Of a DNA stretch of 64,000 nucleotides, positions 1-8,832 are shown in pieces. The position numbers were made by a program, and so were the translations under genes. The first letter of the stretch is position 1, and every line of letters begins with the position of its first letter. The stretch comes from Candidatus Merdivivens pullicola. Its GTDB lineage: Bacteria > Bacteroidota > Bacteroidia > Bacteroidales > UBA932. Under the pieces are notes generated by a model, which worked only from the letters and a program-made list of their open reading frames with translations, made no database searches and was not told the origin of the DNA. The stretch covers positions 19,179 to 83,178 of the forward strand of contig JADIMA010000036.1 of the NCBI GenBank assembly GCA_017694945.1, in the 5' to 3' direction.

Positions 1-1
1 G

Positions 2-76
2 AAGGAACTGTATCATATTTGCGGAAGCGATATCGAGGGCATATATGCAGTATTGCAGAAAAATTTTAAAAAATAA
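2..76 (+). CDS. C-terminal tail of an unidentified protein (partial)
   Basis: An open frame runs from the window edge to a TAA at 74-76 and gives 24 residues ending KNFKK. Only this tail is visible, so no family can be named. The frame ends just before a promoter for the tRNA cluster, which fits the end of a gene. It could also be a chance open frame of this length. Confidence 0.45.
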   Translation, partial: KELYHICGSDIEGIYAVLQKNFKK

Positions 77-86
77 TCAGAATAAT

Positions 87-117
87 TTTGCAAATATGAA
101 AAAAGGTCTTACCTTTG
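87..117 (+). promoter_or_regulatory. Bacteroidota-type promoter for tRNA-tuf cluster
   Basis: A -33 box TTTG at 87-90 is followed by exactly 19 bases and a -7 box TACCTTTG at 110-117, matching the primary sigma factor consensus TTTG-N19-TAnnTTTG. It lies about 50 bases upstream of the first tRNA and probably drives the tRNA genes and tuf. Confidence 0.8.
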
Positions 118-165
118 CAATCCCTAAGCGGAAATCCTTTTAGGGGCACTGAGAATTGAAATGTT

Positions 166-242
166 GCCGGTGTAGCTCAGTTGGCCAGAGCAGCTGATTT
201 GTAATCAGCTGGTCGGGGGTTCGAATCCCTCCACCGGCTCCA
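166..242 (+). tRNA. tRNA-Thr (anticodon TGT)
   Basis: The cloverleaf closes with a 7-bp acceptor stem GCCGGTG/CACCGGC, a D arm with TAGCTCAG, and an anticodon stem GCTGA/TCAGC around the loop TTTGTAA, giving TGT. The T arm carries GGTTCGAATCC. The discriminator T239 is followed by an encoded CCA at 240-242, unlike the other tRNAs here. Confidence 0.95.
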
Positions 243-265
243 GATGTTTGATATTTTGTAAATAG

Positions 266-348
266 GGGGAGATACCAAAGTGGCCAACTGGGGCAGACTG
301 TAAATCTGCTGGCTTATGCCTTCGTAAGTTCGAATCTTGCTCTCCCCA
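266..348 (+). tRNA. tRNA-Tyr (anticodon GTA)
   Basis: The acceptor stem is GGGGAGA/TCTCCCC, and the anticodon stem GCAGA/TCTGC encloses CTGTAAA, giving GTA. The 83-base length reflects the long variable arm (GGCTTATGCC region) of a class II tRNA. No CCA is encoded. Confidence 0.95.
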
Positions 349-363
349 CTTTTTTTATGTAAT

Positions 364-436
364 GCGGAAGTAGCTCAGTCGGTAGAGCATCAGCCTTCCA
401 AGCTGAGGGTCGCGGGTTCGAACCTCGTCTTCCGCT
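364..436 (+). tRNA. tRNA-Gly (anticodon TCC)
   Basis: The acceptor stem is GCGGAAG/CTTCCGC, and the anticodon stem TCAGC/GCTGA encloses CTTCCAA, giving TCC. The T arm is GCGGGTTCGAACCTCGT. No CCA is encoded. Confidence 0.95.
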
Positions 437-447
437 CTAAGACAAAA

Positions 448-519
448 GCCAGTGTAGCTCAGGGGTAGAGCGCTTCCTTGGTAAGGAAGAGGTCATGAGT
501 TCAAATCTCATCACCGGCT
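448..519 (+). tRNA. tRNA-Thr (anticodon GGT)
   Basis: The anticodon stem CTTCC/GGAAG encloses TTGGTAA, giving GGT. The acceptor arms GCCAGTG (448-454) and CACCGGC (512-518) pair except for an A4-C69 mismatch (A451 opposite C515). The tRNA-Thr(TGT) at 166 has G at the same position. The rest of the cloverleaf is normal, and no CCA is encoded. Confidence 0.93.
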
Positions 520-569
520 CTATGTTACTTTAAGGTATGCATATTTACTCAATAAAATAATAGGAAATT

Positions 570-1757
570 ATGGCAAAAGAGACTTTTAAAAGAGACAAAC
601 CGCATGTCAACATCGGTACTATCGGACACGTTGACCACGGTAAGACAACATTGACGGCTGCCATTACTACCGTTTTGGCGCGTCAGGGCCTTTCAGAGGT
701 TCGCTCCTTCGATTCAATTGACAACGCTCCTGAAGAGAAAGAGCGTGGTATTACTATCAACACCGCTCACGTAGAGTATCAGACTGCAAAGCGTCACTAT
801 GCTCACGTTGACTGCCCGGGCCACGCTGACTATGTGAAGAACATGGTTACAGGTGCTGCTCAGATGGACGGTGCGATCTTGGTTGTTGCTGCTACTGACG
901 GCCCTATGCCTCAGACCCGTGAGCACATCCTTCTCGCTCGCCAGGTGAACGTTCCTAAGATCGTCGTTTTCCTTAACAAGTGCGACCTCGTTGATGATGA
1001 GGAAATGCTCGAACTTGTTGAGATGGAAGTTCGCGACCTTCTTTCATTCTATGATTTCGATGGTGAAAATGCTCCTGTTATCCGTGGTTCCGCTCTTGGA
1101 GCACTCAACGGTGATCCTGCTTACGAGGCAAAGGTTATGGAACTCATGGACGCAGTAGATGAATATATTCCACTTCCTCCACGTGACAACGAGAAACCGT
1201 TCCTTATGCCAATCGAGGACATCTTCTCAATCACAGGCCGTGGTACCGTTGCTACCGGACGTATTGAAACAGGTATCGTTCGTACAGGTGACGAAGTGCA
1301 GATCGTAGGTCTCGGTGAAGAGCCTAAGAAGTCTGTCGTTACCGGTGTCGAGATGTTCCGTAAGATTCTTGACGAAGGTGAAGCCGGTGATAACGTAGGT
1401 CTGCTTCTCCGTGGTATCGACAAGAAAGAAATCAAGAGGGGACAGGTTATCGCACATCCGGGTACTATCACTCCTCACACTTGCTTCCAGGCTGAAATTT
1501 ATGTCCTGAAGAAAGAAGAGGGCGGACGTCATACACCATTCCACAACAAGTATCGTCCTCAGTTCTTTATCCGTACATTGGATATCACTGGCGAGATTAC
1601 ACTTCCGGAAGGTGTTGACATGGTGATGCCGGGCGATAACGTAACTATCACTGTTACTCTTATCTATCCGGTGGCTATCAACGAAGGTCTCCGTTTCGCT
1701 ATCCGCGAAGGTGGACGTACAGTTGGTGCAGGACAGGTTACCAAGATTCTTGAGTAA
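570..1757 (+). CDS. tuf: Elongation factor Tu
   Basis: EF-Tu is the GTPase that delivers aminoacyl-tRNA to the ribosomal A site in the cytoplasm. The 395-residue product has the usual family length. It shows G1 GHVDHGKT (19-26), the switch I segment RGIT (59-62), G3 DCPGHAD (81-87) and G4 NKCD (136-139), followed by beta-barrel domains 2 and 3. It begins [20 protein letters not shown], as in other Bacteroidota. It sits behind four tRNA genes and ahead of tRNA-Trp-secE-nusG, the standard arrangement in the phylum, and is probably co-transcribed with the tRNAs from the promoter at 87-117. The upstream bases are A-rich without a clear Shine-Dalgarno. Nothing is missing. Confidence 0.99.
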   Translation: MAKETFKRDKPHVNIGTIGHVDHGKTTLTAAITTVLARQGLSEVRSFDSIDNAPEEKERGITINTAHVEYQTAKRHYAHVDCPGHADYVKNMVTGAAQMDGAILVVAATDGPMPQTREHILLARQVNVPKIVVFLNKCDLVDDEEMLELVEMEVRDLLSFYDFDGENAPVIRGSALGALNGDPAYEAKVMELMDAVDEYIPLPPRDNEKPFLMPIEDIFSITGRGTVATGRIETGIVRTGDEVQIVGLGEEPKKSVVTGVEMFRKILDEGEAGDNVGLLLRGIDKKEIKRGQVIAHPGTITPHTCFQAEIYVLKKEEGGRHTPFHNKYRPQFFIRTLDITGEITLPEGVDMVMPGDNVTITVTLIYPVAINEGLRFAIREGGRTVGAGQVTKILE

Positions 1758-1772
1758 TTTTGCATACAATGA

Positions 1773-1804
1773 TTTGAGGGAGGTTCTTTGCGACCTCTCT
1801 CAAA
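1773..1804 (+). terminator. Hairpin between tuf and tRNA-Trp
   Basis: TTTGAGGGAGGT (1773-1784) pairs with ACCTCTCTCAAA (1793-1804), giving a 12-bp stem with one G-U pair around an 8-base loop, 15 bases after the tuf stop. There is no long T-run, so it may be a weak terminator or a processing signal ahead of the tRNA. Confidence 0.55.
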
Positions 1805-1816
1805 TTTAACACATCA

Positions 1817-1887
1817 AGGGACATAGTTCAAGGGTAGAATAGTGGTCTCCAAAACCATTGATGGGCGTTCGAATCGCTCTGTCCCTG
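1817..1887 (+). tRNA. tRNA-Trp (anticodon CCA)
   Basis: The acceptor stem is AGGGACA/TGTCCCT with discriminator G1887. The anticodon loop CTCCAAA gives CCA. The T arm carries GCGTTCGAATCGC. Its position between tuf and secE is the usual one in Bacteroidota. Confidence 0.95.
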
Positions 1888-1972
1888 CAATATGCCATAG
1901 GTTACGCTACGGTAATGTTAAACGCAGGCAATCTCAACCGCTTCCAATTGATATTGCCAATTGATTGTTAAA

Positions 1973-2161
1973 ATGAGTAAGTTTACTAACTTTTTTAAAG
2001 AGTCTTATAGAGAGTTGACGCAAAAAGTCACTTGGCCGACATGGCAGAAGTTGCAGAGTTCTGCAATCGTAGTCATGGTGGCTTCGGTCATCTTTGCGGT
2101 AGTCATATTTCTGATGGATTTTGCTTTTCAGAACATATTGACTGCAATCTACTCGTTGTAA
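1973..2161 (+). CDS. secE: Preprotein translocase subunit SecE
   Basis: SecE is the small subunit that clamps SecY in the inner-membrane Sec translocon. The 62-residue product has the short single-span form common in this phylum. An amphipathic N-terminal helix carries the family's TWPTW segment (residues 20-24), followed by one hydrophobic span (about 31-50). The ATG at 1973 is preferred to an in-frame TTG 12 bases upstream because it gives the normal N-terminus MSKFTNFFKESYREL. It lies between tRNA-Trp and nusG, the conserved position. The start has only A/T-rich sequence upstream and no Shine-Dalgarno. Confidence 0.95.
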   Translation: MSKFTNFFKESYRELTQKVTWPTWQKLQSSAIVVMVASVIFAVVIFLMDFAFQNILTAIYSL

Positions 2162-2184
2162 TCGATTAATTTTCCTTAAGCCTT

Positions 2185-2742
2185 ATGAGTGAGAGTACAA
2201 AGAAATGGTATGTGGTGAGAACGGCAGGCGGAAAGGAGAAGAAGGCCAAAGAGTATCTTGACAAGGAGATACAGCGCAGAGGCCTTCAGAATATGGTGTC
2301 CCAGGTGCTGATACCTACTGAAAAGGTTTATACCATGCGCAATGGCAAGAGGGTCGCTACAGAAAGGATGTTTTATCCGGGCTATATCCTCGTTGAATGC
2401 CATATGACAGGGGAAATACAGCACATGATACGTAATGAGATTCCGAACGTAGCCGGTTTCCTGACAGAAGGCAAGGGTAAAGACAAAGAGCCTATGCCTT
2501 TGCGCGATTCCGAAGTAAACAGGATTCTCGGTCGTGTTGATGAGGCATCCGAGGCTGAAATCGAAACCGTGACGACATTTGAAATTGGAGAAGCGGTTAA
2601 GATTATCGACGGCCCTTTCAGCGGTTTCAATGCTACTGTTGATGAAATACTCGCAGACAGAAGGAAACTTAAGGTAATGGTCATGATTTTCGGACGTAAG
2701 ACATTAATAGAGTTGAATTTTACTCAAGTGACTAAAGAATAG
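2185..2742 (+). CDS. nusG: Transcription termination/antitermination protein NusG
   Basis: NusG binds the RNA polymerase clamp and links it to Rho or to the leading ribosome. The 185-residue protein has an NGN domain (about 8-115, starting [19 protein letters not shown], with FYPGYILVE) and a C-terminal KOW domain (about 128-180, with [11 protein letters not shown]). Both are full length. It lies 23 bases behind secE and 8 bases ahead of rplK, in the classical secE-nusG-rplKAJL-rpoBC order. Nothing in the sequence separates it from the downstream ribosomal genes, so one transcript is likely. Confidence 0.98.
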   Translation: MSESTKKWYVVRTAGGKEKKAKEYLDKEIQRRGLQNMVSQVLIPTEKVYTMRNGKRVATERMFYPGYILVECHMTGEIQHMIRNEIPNVAGFLTEGKGKDKEPMPLRDSEVNRILGRVDEASEAEIETVTTFEIGEAVKIIDGPFSGFNATVDEILADRRKLKVMVMIFGRKTLIELNFTQVTKE

Positions 2743-2750
2743 TTTTTATT

Positions 2751-3197
2751 ATGGCAAAAGAAGTTACTGGATTTATCAAGTTGCAGATTAAAGGCGGTGC
2801 AGCCAATCCTTCTCCTCCAGTAGGACCGGCACTCGGTTCCAAAGGTTTGAACATTATGGATTTCTGCAAACAGTTTAATGCCCGTACTCAGGACAAGGCC
2901 GGAAAGGTTTTGCCAGTGGTCATAACTGTTTACAGCGATAAGTCATTTTCTTTCATCGTAAAGCAGCCGCCTGTAGCAGTTCAGTTGAAAGAGGCTGCAA
3001 AGATAAAGAGCGGTTCTGCAGAGCCTAACCGTAAGAAAGTGGCAACCATTACATGGGAACAGGTACGCGCCATTGCTCAGGACAAACTTCCTGACATGAA
3101 TGCTTTTACTGTAAAGTCAGCAATGAAGATGGTAGCCGGTACGGCGAGAAGTATGGGTATTAACATCGAAGGTGAGTTCCCTTCTGATTTAAACTAG
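2751..3197 (+). CDS. rplK: 50S ribosomal protein L11
   Basis: L11 (uL11) binds the GTPase-associated region of 23S rRNA at the base of the L7/L12 stalk. The 148-residue product has the expected two domains: an N-terminal part with [15 protein letters not shown] (the Pro-rich linker and thiostrepton-site region) and a C-terminal rRNA-binding domain with the GTARSMGI segment near the end. It has 8 bases of spacing from nusG and 10 from rplA, so the cluster is translated from one mRNA. Length and sequence are ordinary. Confidence 0.99.
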   Translation: MAKEVTGFIKLQIKGGAANPSPPVGPALGSKGLNIMDFCKQFNARTQDKAGKVLPVVITVYSDKSFSFIVKQPPVAVQLKEAAKIKSGSAEPNRKKVATITWEQVRAIAQDKLPDMNAFTVKSAMKMVAGTARSMGINIEGEFPSDLN

Positions 3198-3207
3198 GAA
3201 GTGCGCA

Positions 3208-3909
3208 ATGAGTAAATTGACTAAGAATCAGAAAATCGTACTTGAAAAATATGATAGTGCGAAACTGTACAATATGTCAGAGGCCTGCAAACTGGTCAAA
3301 GATTTGACATATACGAAGTTCGATGCTTCTGTAGAACTCGCTGTCCGCTTGGGCGTGGATCCTCGTAAGGCGAACCAGATGGTGCGTGGCGTTGTGACCC
3401 TTCCTCACGGTACAGGAAAGCAGACAAGGGTACTTGTGCTCTGTACTCCGGATAAAGAGACCGAGGCAAAAGAGGCAGGAGCGGATTATGTAGGTCTTGA
3501 CGAATATATCGATAAGATCAAGGGCGGATGGACAGATATCGATGTGATTATCTGTACTCCTTCAGTCATGCCTAAGGTCGGTCCTATCGGTCGTATCCTC
3601 GGTCCGCGTGGCTTGATGCCTAACCCTAAGACCGGAACTGTTACGATGGATATCGCAGCGGCAGTCAAAGAGGTAAAAGCAGGTAAAATTGATTTCAAGG
3701 TTGACAAGACAGGTATCGTGCATGTAGCCATAGGCAAGGTGTCATTTACACCTGAGCAGATTTATGCAAATGCGCTTGAACTTCTCAACACTATCTTGAA
3801 ACTCAAGCCTCAGGCATTGAAAGGAACTTATATCAAGTCCATTTCGCTTTGCTCTACGATGAGTCCTGGTATTAATATTGATGTTAAAACATTCAGTGCT
3901 GCTGAATAA
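3208..3909 (+). CDS. rplA: 50S ribosomal protein L1
   Basis: L1 (uL1) forms the mobile L1 stalk that escorts deacylated tRNA out of the E site. The 233-residue protein has the family length and carries the signature [20 protein letters not shown] (about residues 127-146) in domain II. The flanking halves of domain I are intact. In many bacteria L1 represses its own rplK-rplA mRNA; no leader mimic of its rRNA site was identified here. Only 13 bases separate it from rplJ, leaving no room for the long rplJ leader seen in enterobacteria. Confidence 0.99.
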   Translation: MSKLTKNQKIVLEKYDSAKLYNMSEACKLVKDLTYTKFDASVELAVRLGVDPRKANQMVRGVVTLPHGTGKQTRVLVLCTPDKETEAKEAGADYVGLDEYIDKIKGGWTDIDVIICTPSVMPKVGPIGRILGPRGLMPNPKTGTVTMDIAAAVKEVKAGKIDFKVDKTGIVHVAIGKVSFTPEQIYANALELLNTILKLKPQALKGTYIKSISLCSTMSPGINIDVKTFSAAE

Positions 3910-3922
3910 AATGATTTAGGTT

Positions 3923-4444
3923 ATGAAAAAAGAAGTTAAATCACAGATTATCGACATTCTTGCGGCACAGCTCCAGGAGACTCCCAATTTTTATGTTACC
4001 GATGTGACAGGTTTGAATGCTGAGCAGACCACACGTCTCCGTCGTGCTTGCTTCGAAAAGCAGATCAAAATGCTTGTCGTAAAGAACAATTTGTTCCATA
4101 AGGCACTCCAGCGTCAGGAAAACGAAGAGATAAAGAATATTTATCCGTTGTTGAAGGGCAATACTGCCATCCTGTTCTGCATGACTCCGAATGCTCCGGC
4201 TAAACTTATCAAGGAAGTTTCAGCAGAAATCGGCAAGCCGGAACTTAAAGGTGCCTATGTACAGGATTGTGCATATATCGGTGCAGCAAACCTTCAGGTT
4301 CTTGCAGACATCAAGTCACGCGAAGAACTTATCGGAGACATCGTTGCATTGCTCCAGTCTCCTGCTCGCAATGTCATTTCGGCTTTGCAGTCGGCTGGCG
4401 GTAAGCTTGCAGGTATAGTTAAAACCCTTTCAGAAAGAGAATAA
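3923..4444 (+). CDS. rplJ: 50S ribosomal protein L10
   Basis: L10 (uL10) anchors the L7/L12 dimers to the ribosomal stalk. The 173-residue product has an N-terminal rRNA-binding domain with TTRLRRACFEKQIKMLVVKN, and a C-terminal helix (about 130-170, RNVISALQSAGGKLAGIVKT) to which L7/L12 dimers bind. It is followed after 31 bases by rplL, the usual partner. The short gap from rplA argues against a separate promoter or an L10-binding leader immediately upstream. Confidence 0.98.
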   Translation: MKKEVKSQIIDILAAQLQETPNFYVTDVTGLNAEQTTRLRRACFEKQIKMLVVKNNLFHKALQRQENEEIKNIYPLLKGNTAILFCMTPNAPAKLIKEVSAEIGKPELKGAYVQDCAYIGAANLQVLADIKSREELIGDIVALLQSPARNVISALQSAGGKLAGIVKTLSERE

Positions 4445-4475
4445 TAATTATAAAAACAATTAAATAGGTTAAATT

Positions 4476-4856
4476 ATGGCAGATATTAAAGCATTGGCAG
4501 AGCAGTTGGTAGGACTGACTGTAAAAGAAGTTCAGGAATTGGCACAGATTCTTAAGGACGAGTATGGTATTGAGCCTGCAGCCGCTGCTGTCGCAGTAGC
4601 AGCCGGCCCTGTAGCCGGAGGTGCTGCAGCTGAGGCAGAACAGACAGAGTTCGATGTAACTCTTATTTCAGCCGGTACAGCAAAACTTCAGGTAGTAAAG
4701 GCCGTTAAAGAGATTACTGGTCTCGGACTTAAAGAAGCAAAGGAACTTGTTGACCAGGCTCCTAAGGCTAAACTTAAAGAAAAAGTTTCCAAAGCTGACG
4801 CAGAATCTATCAAAGCTGCTATCGAAGAGGTCGGTGGAGAAGTTGAGATTAAATAA
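4476..4856 (+). CDS. rplL: 50S ribosomal protein L7/L12
   Basis: L7/L12 (bL12) is the multicopy stalk protein that recruits and activates translational GTPases. The 126-residue product shows the N-terminal dimerisation helices (1-33), an Ala/Gly-rich hinge (about 35-53, with [18 protein letters not shown]), and the compact C-terminal domain with [15 protein letters not shown] and a conserved ending [10 protein letters not shown] hairpin with a T-run follows the stop and may reduce read-through into rpoB, so L7/L12 would be made in excess. Confidence 0.99.
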   Translation: MADIKALAEQLVGLTVKEVQELAQILKDEYGIEPAAAAVAVAAGPVAGGAAAEAEQTEFDVTLISAGTAKLQVVKAVKEITGLGLKEAKELVDQAPKAKLKEKVSKADAESIKAAIEEVGGEVEIK

Positions 4857-4884
4857 CTTTTCCCCTCTCGAAGGGATTTATTCC

Positions 4885-4917
4885 AGGATTAGGGCTTAAA
4901 AGGCTCTAATCCTTTTT
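4885..4917 (+). terminator. Attenuator-like terminator between rplL and rpoB
   Basis: AGGATTAG (4885-4892) pairs perfectly with CTAATCCT (4906-4913) and is followed by T4913-T4917. The 8-bp stem can be extended inward by GGC/GCT pairs. Its place between rplL and rpoB matches partial terminators known there in other bacteria, which lower RNA polymerase expression relative to ribosomal proteins. Confidence 0.65.
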
Positions 4918-4955
4918 GTCGTATAAAGTTTTTATATTCATTCAACAATAAAATA

Positions 4956-7900
4956 ATGTCGCAAAAGACTAACAATCAGCGTATCTCGTTCGCGCTTTCA
5001 AAGTCGCTTCTGGATTATCCGGATTTCCTGGAGGTCCAGTTGAAATCCTTCAAGGATTTCTTCCAGTTGGATACCACTGCTGAAAACAGAAAAAACGAAG
5101 GGCTTTACAAGGTTTTCCAGGAGACTTTTCCTATAACCGATACGAGAAATAATTTTGTACTGGAATTTATTGATTATTTCATTGATCCTCCGCGTTATAC
5201 GATAGAAGAATGTCTCGACAGAGGTTTGACCTACAGCGTTCCGTTGAAGGCAAAACTCAAACTTTACTGTACAGACCAGGAACACGAGGATTTTGATACT
5301 GAAATACAGGATGTTTATCTGGGTACTATCCCTTATATGACTCCTGCAGGTACTTTTGTGATAAACGGATCCGAACGTATAGTCGTATCCCAGTTGCACC
5401 GTTCCCCTGGCGTGTTTTTCGGACAGAGCGTTCATGCCAATGGAACAAAACTGTATTCAGCCCGCATCATCCCTTTCAAGGGGTCGTGGATTGAATTTGC
5501 TACTGACATCAACAATGTCATGTACGCATATATTGACAGGAAAAAGAAGTTGCCGGTTACTACGCTCCTGAGGGCAATAGGCTTCGAGAGCGACAAGGAC
5601 ATCATAAATATTTTCGGTCTCGCCGATGAAGTAGAGGCTACGCGCGAAAACCTTCAGAATTACATGGGGAGGAAACTTGCTGCCAGAGTTCTTACCACAT
5701 GGAATGAGGATTTCGTTGACGAGGATACCGGCGAGGTCGTTTACATAGAAAGGACAAGAGTGGTGGTGGAACGTGAAACCGAAATCACGGAAGAAGTGAT
5801 TGACTCTATTCTTGAGTCCGGCGTAAGCACCATCCTTATTCACAAGGAAGACGCGAATGCGAATGAGTATGCCATCATCCACAACACTCTCCAGAAAGAT
5901 ACATGCAATACAGAGAAGGAAGCAATCAATTATACTTACAAACAATTGCGTAATTCGGAACCGCCTGACGAGGCTACTGCGCGCGATGTGATAGAAAAAC
6001 TCTTCTTCTCTGACAAGAGATATGATTTGGGCGAGGTCGGCCGTTACCGTTTGAACAAGAAGTTGAATCTCAAGACTCCTGAGAACGTAAGGGTACTCAC
6101 CAAAGAAGACATAATCGAGATTATCAAATATCTCATCCAGTTGATAAACTCAAAAGCAATCGTGGATGATATCGACCACTTGAGCAACCGCCGTATAAGG
6201 ACTGTAGGCGAGCAACTTGCAAACCAGTTCAGCGTGGGGCTGGCAAGGATGGCGAGAACAATCCGCGAGCGTATGAACGTAAGGGACAACGAGGTGTTCG
6301 CACCGGTTGATCTTATAAATGCAAAGGCTCTGTCTTCCGTAATCAATTCTTTCTTCGGAACGAGCCAGTTGTCCCAGTTCATGGATCAGACGAACCCTCT
6401 GGCGGAAATGACCCACAAGCGCCGTCTTTCCGCTCTCGGCCCCGGCGGTCTTTCAAGGGACAGGGCCGGATTCGAGGTCAGGGACGTGCACTATACGCAT
6501 TACGGCAGGCTTTGCCCTATTGAAACTCCTGAAGGCCCGAATATCGGACTTATATCTTCCCTCTGCGTTTATGCGCGCATAAATGATCTGGGCTTTATCG
6601 AGACGCCGTACCGCAAGGTAGAGAACGGAGTCGTCGATCTGAGCGATAAAGGATATGTGTATATGAGCGCCGAGGAGGAGGAACATCAGAGGGTCGCGCT
6701 TGCAAACGTAGATATTGATGACGACGGCAATATCCTGACTGAGAGGATACAGTGCCGTGAAGAAGCGGATTTCCCTGTAGTCACGAAAGACGACGTACAA
6801 CTGATGGATGTCGCTCCGAACCAGATCGCTTCGATTGCGGCTTCCCTCATTCCGTTCCTTGAGCATGACGATGCCAACCGTGCGTTGATGGGTTCCAACA
6901 TGATGCGCCAGGCCGTGCCTCTTATCGCTCCGGAAGCTCCGATTGTCGGTACAGGTCTGGAAGCGCGCGTATGCCGTGACTCACGCACTCAGGTCGTTGC
7001 CGAGCGCGGTGGAGAAATCGTATATGTGGACGCCCGTGAAATACATGTCAGGTATGACATGACCGATGAAGAGAAATTCGTTAGTTTCGCTCCGGAAGTG
7101 ACAGTTTACAAACTTCCTATATACCGCAAGACCAACCAGAGCACTTCAATCTTCCTGAAACCTATAGTGCGCAAGGGACAGCGTGTCGAGGCCGGGGACA
7201 TTCTGACAGAAGGCTATGCGACAAGAAACGGGGAACTTGCACTCGGAAGGAACCTCAAGGTTGCGTTCATGCCTTGGAAAGGGTACAACTTTGAGGATGC
7301 TATCGTATTGTCTGAAAGGGTTATCCGTGAAGACATACTTACTTCGATACATGTCGATGAGTATATAATGGAAGTCCGTGATACCAAGCGTGGAATGGAG
7401 GAACTTACTTCCGATATCCCGAATGTCAGCGAGGAAGCGACGAAGGAACTCGATGAAAACGGTATCATAAGGATTGGTGCCAATGTGGAGCCTGGCGACA
7501 TACTTATCGGCAAGACCACGCCTAAGGGCGAGAGCGATCCTTCTCCGGAGGAGAAACTCCTCAGGGCCATTTTCGGTGACAAGGCCGGTGATGTAAAGGA
7601 TGCTTCGTTGAAAGCATCTCCTTCATTGAGCGGTACGATTGTCAACAAGGCACTCTATTCTAAGGTTGCGGCCACTACCGACAAGGACAAGTCGAAGAAA
7701 GACGCCCGCAAGGATGCCAAACTCAAGATTGAACTTGCAGAAGACGCATTCAACCGTAAAGTCGCTCTCCTGCGTGACAAGTTTATCGGAAAACTCAGCG
7801 CGCTGCTGGCCGGCAAGACGATGAATGCCATCTTTGACCTTTACGGCGTAGAGCAGTTGCCTGCCGGAGCAGAAGCCAAGGAAGATTTTCTGTACTCTAT

Positions 7901-8789
7901 CAATTACGAGAACATCGATCCTACGGGATGGACTACGGACGAACATTGCAACGAACTCATAAAGACGCTTATCAACAATTTCGTCATTTCCTATAAAGAG
8001 TATGACGCCGAGTTGAAGAGGCAGAAATACAATATCACCATAGGCGATGAACTTCCAACCGGAATCATGCAGCTGGCAAAAGTGTATGTTGCCAAGAAAC
8101 GTAAAATACGCGTGGGCGACAAAATGGCCGGACGCCACGGAAACAAAGGTATTGTCGCCAAGATAGTACGTGACGAGGATATGCCTTTCCTTTCGGACGG
8201 TACTCCTGTGGATATAGTATTGAACCCTCTCGGCGTGCCATCGCGTATGAACCTCGGACAGATATATGAAACCGTACTCGGTTGGGCCGGCAAGGAACTC
8301 GGGCTTAAATTCAGCACCCCTATTTTCGACGGTGCAAGCCTTGAGGATATCTGCGAATATACTGACAAGGCCGGACTGCCGCGATACGGAAAGACATATT
8401 TGAGGGACGGAGGCACGGGCGACTGGTTCGACCAGCCTGCTACCGTGGGTGTCATTTACATGATCAAACTCGGACACATGGTCGATGACAAGATGCATGC
8501 GCGTTCAATCGGCCCTTATTCGCTCATTACCCAGCAGCCTCTCGGAGGTAAGGCACAGTTCGGCGGCCAGCGTTTCGGAGAAATGGAGGTATGGGCCCTG
8601 GAGGCATTCGGTGCTGCAAACACGCTTCAGGAGATACTTACAGTCAAATCGGACGATGTTACAGGACGTTCAAGGGCTTACGAGGCAATAGTCAAAGGCG
8701 ATCCGATGCCGGCTCCTGGAATACCGGAATCTTTGAACGTATTGCTTCATGAACTCAGGGGACTTGGCTTGAGTGTCAAGCTCCAATAA
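4956..8789 (+). CDS. rpoB: DNA-directed RNA polymerase subunit beta
   Basis: RpoB forms one pincer of RNA polymerase and part of the active site. The 1277-residue protein is full length. Visible landmarks are the rifampicin-pocket segment with [20 protein letters not shown] (about 475-495) and [19 protein letters not shown], the active-site region [24 protein letters not shown], and the C-terminal [12 protein letters not shown] clamp anchor. None of the classical rifampicin positions looks altered: D, H and S are present ([17 protein letters not shown]). A charged insertion ([18 protein letters not shown], about 907-925) is the kind of lineage-specific insertion seen in this phylum. rpoC begins 43 bases downstream. 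Confidence 0.99.
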   Translation: MSQKTNNQRISFALSKSLLDYPDFLEVQLKSFKDFFQLDTTAENRKNEGLYKVFQETFPITDTRNNFVLEFIDYFIDPPRYTIEECLDRGLTYSVPLKAKLKLYCTDQEHEDFDTEIQDVYLGTIPYMTPAGTFVINGSERIVVSQLHRSPGVFFGQSVHANGTKLYSARIIPFKGSWIEFATDINNVMYAYIDRKKKLPVTTLLRAIGFESDKDIINIFGLADEVEATRENLQNYMGRKLAARVLTTWNEDFVDEDTGEVVYIERTRVVVERETEITEEVIDSILESGVSTILIHKEDANANEYAIIHNTLQKDTCNTEKEAINYTYKQLRNSEPPDEATARDVIEKLFFSDKRYDLGEVGRYRLNKKLNLKTPENVRVLTKEDIIEIIKYLIQLINSKAIVDDIDHLSNRRIRTVGEQLANQFSVGLARMARTIRERMNVRDNEVFAPVDLINAKALSSVINSFFGTSQLSQFMDQTNPLAEMTHKRRLSALGPGGLSRDRAGFEVRDVHYTHYGRLCPIETPEGPNIGLISSLCVYARINDLGFIETPYRKVENGVVDLSDKGYVYMSAEEEEHQRVALANVDIDDDGNILTERIQCREEADFPVVTKDDVQLMDVAPNQIASIAASLIPFLEHDDANRALMGSNMMRQAVPLIAPEAPIVGTGLEARVCRDSRTQVVAERGGEIVYVDAREIHVRYDMTDEEKFVSFAPEVTVYKLPIYRKTNQSTSIFLKPIVRKGQRVEAGDILTEGYATRNGELALGRNLKVAFMPWKGYNFEDAIVLSERVIREDILTSIHVDEYIMEVRDTKRGMEELTSDIPNVSEEATKELDENGIIRIGANVEPGDILIGKTTPKGESDPSPEEKLLRAIFGDKAGDVKDASLKASPSLSGTIVNKALYSKVAATTDKDKSKKDARKDAKLKIELAEDAFNRKVALLRDKFIGKLSALLAGKTMNAIFDLYGVEQLPAGAEAKEDFLYSINYENIDPTGWTTDEHCNELIKTLINNFVISYKEYDAELKRQKYNITIGDELPTGIMQLAKVYVAKKRKIRVGDKMAGRHGNKGIVAKIVRDEDMPFLSDGTPVDIVLNPLGVPSRMNLGQIYETVLGWAGKELGLKFSTPIFDGASLEDICEYTDKAGLPRYGKTYLRDGGTGDWFDQPATVGVIYMIKLGHMVDDKMHARSIGPYSLITQQPLGGKAQFGGQRFGEMEVWALEAFGAANTLQEILTVKSDDVTGRSRAYEAIVKGDPMPAPGIPESLNVLLHELRGLGLSVKLQ

Positions 8790-8832
8790 ATGTGATGTAG
8801 TTGACAATTTTTTAGGAAATCAAGTAAGAGAG

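Noticed and set aside
7623-8498. 291-codon minus-strand frame inside rpoB (and a 306-codon one inside rpoC at 9790-10710)
   Set aside because: Both lie wholly within conserved polymerase genes on the other strand and show no family features.
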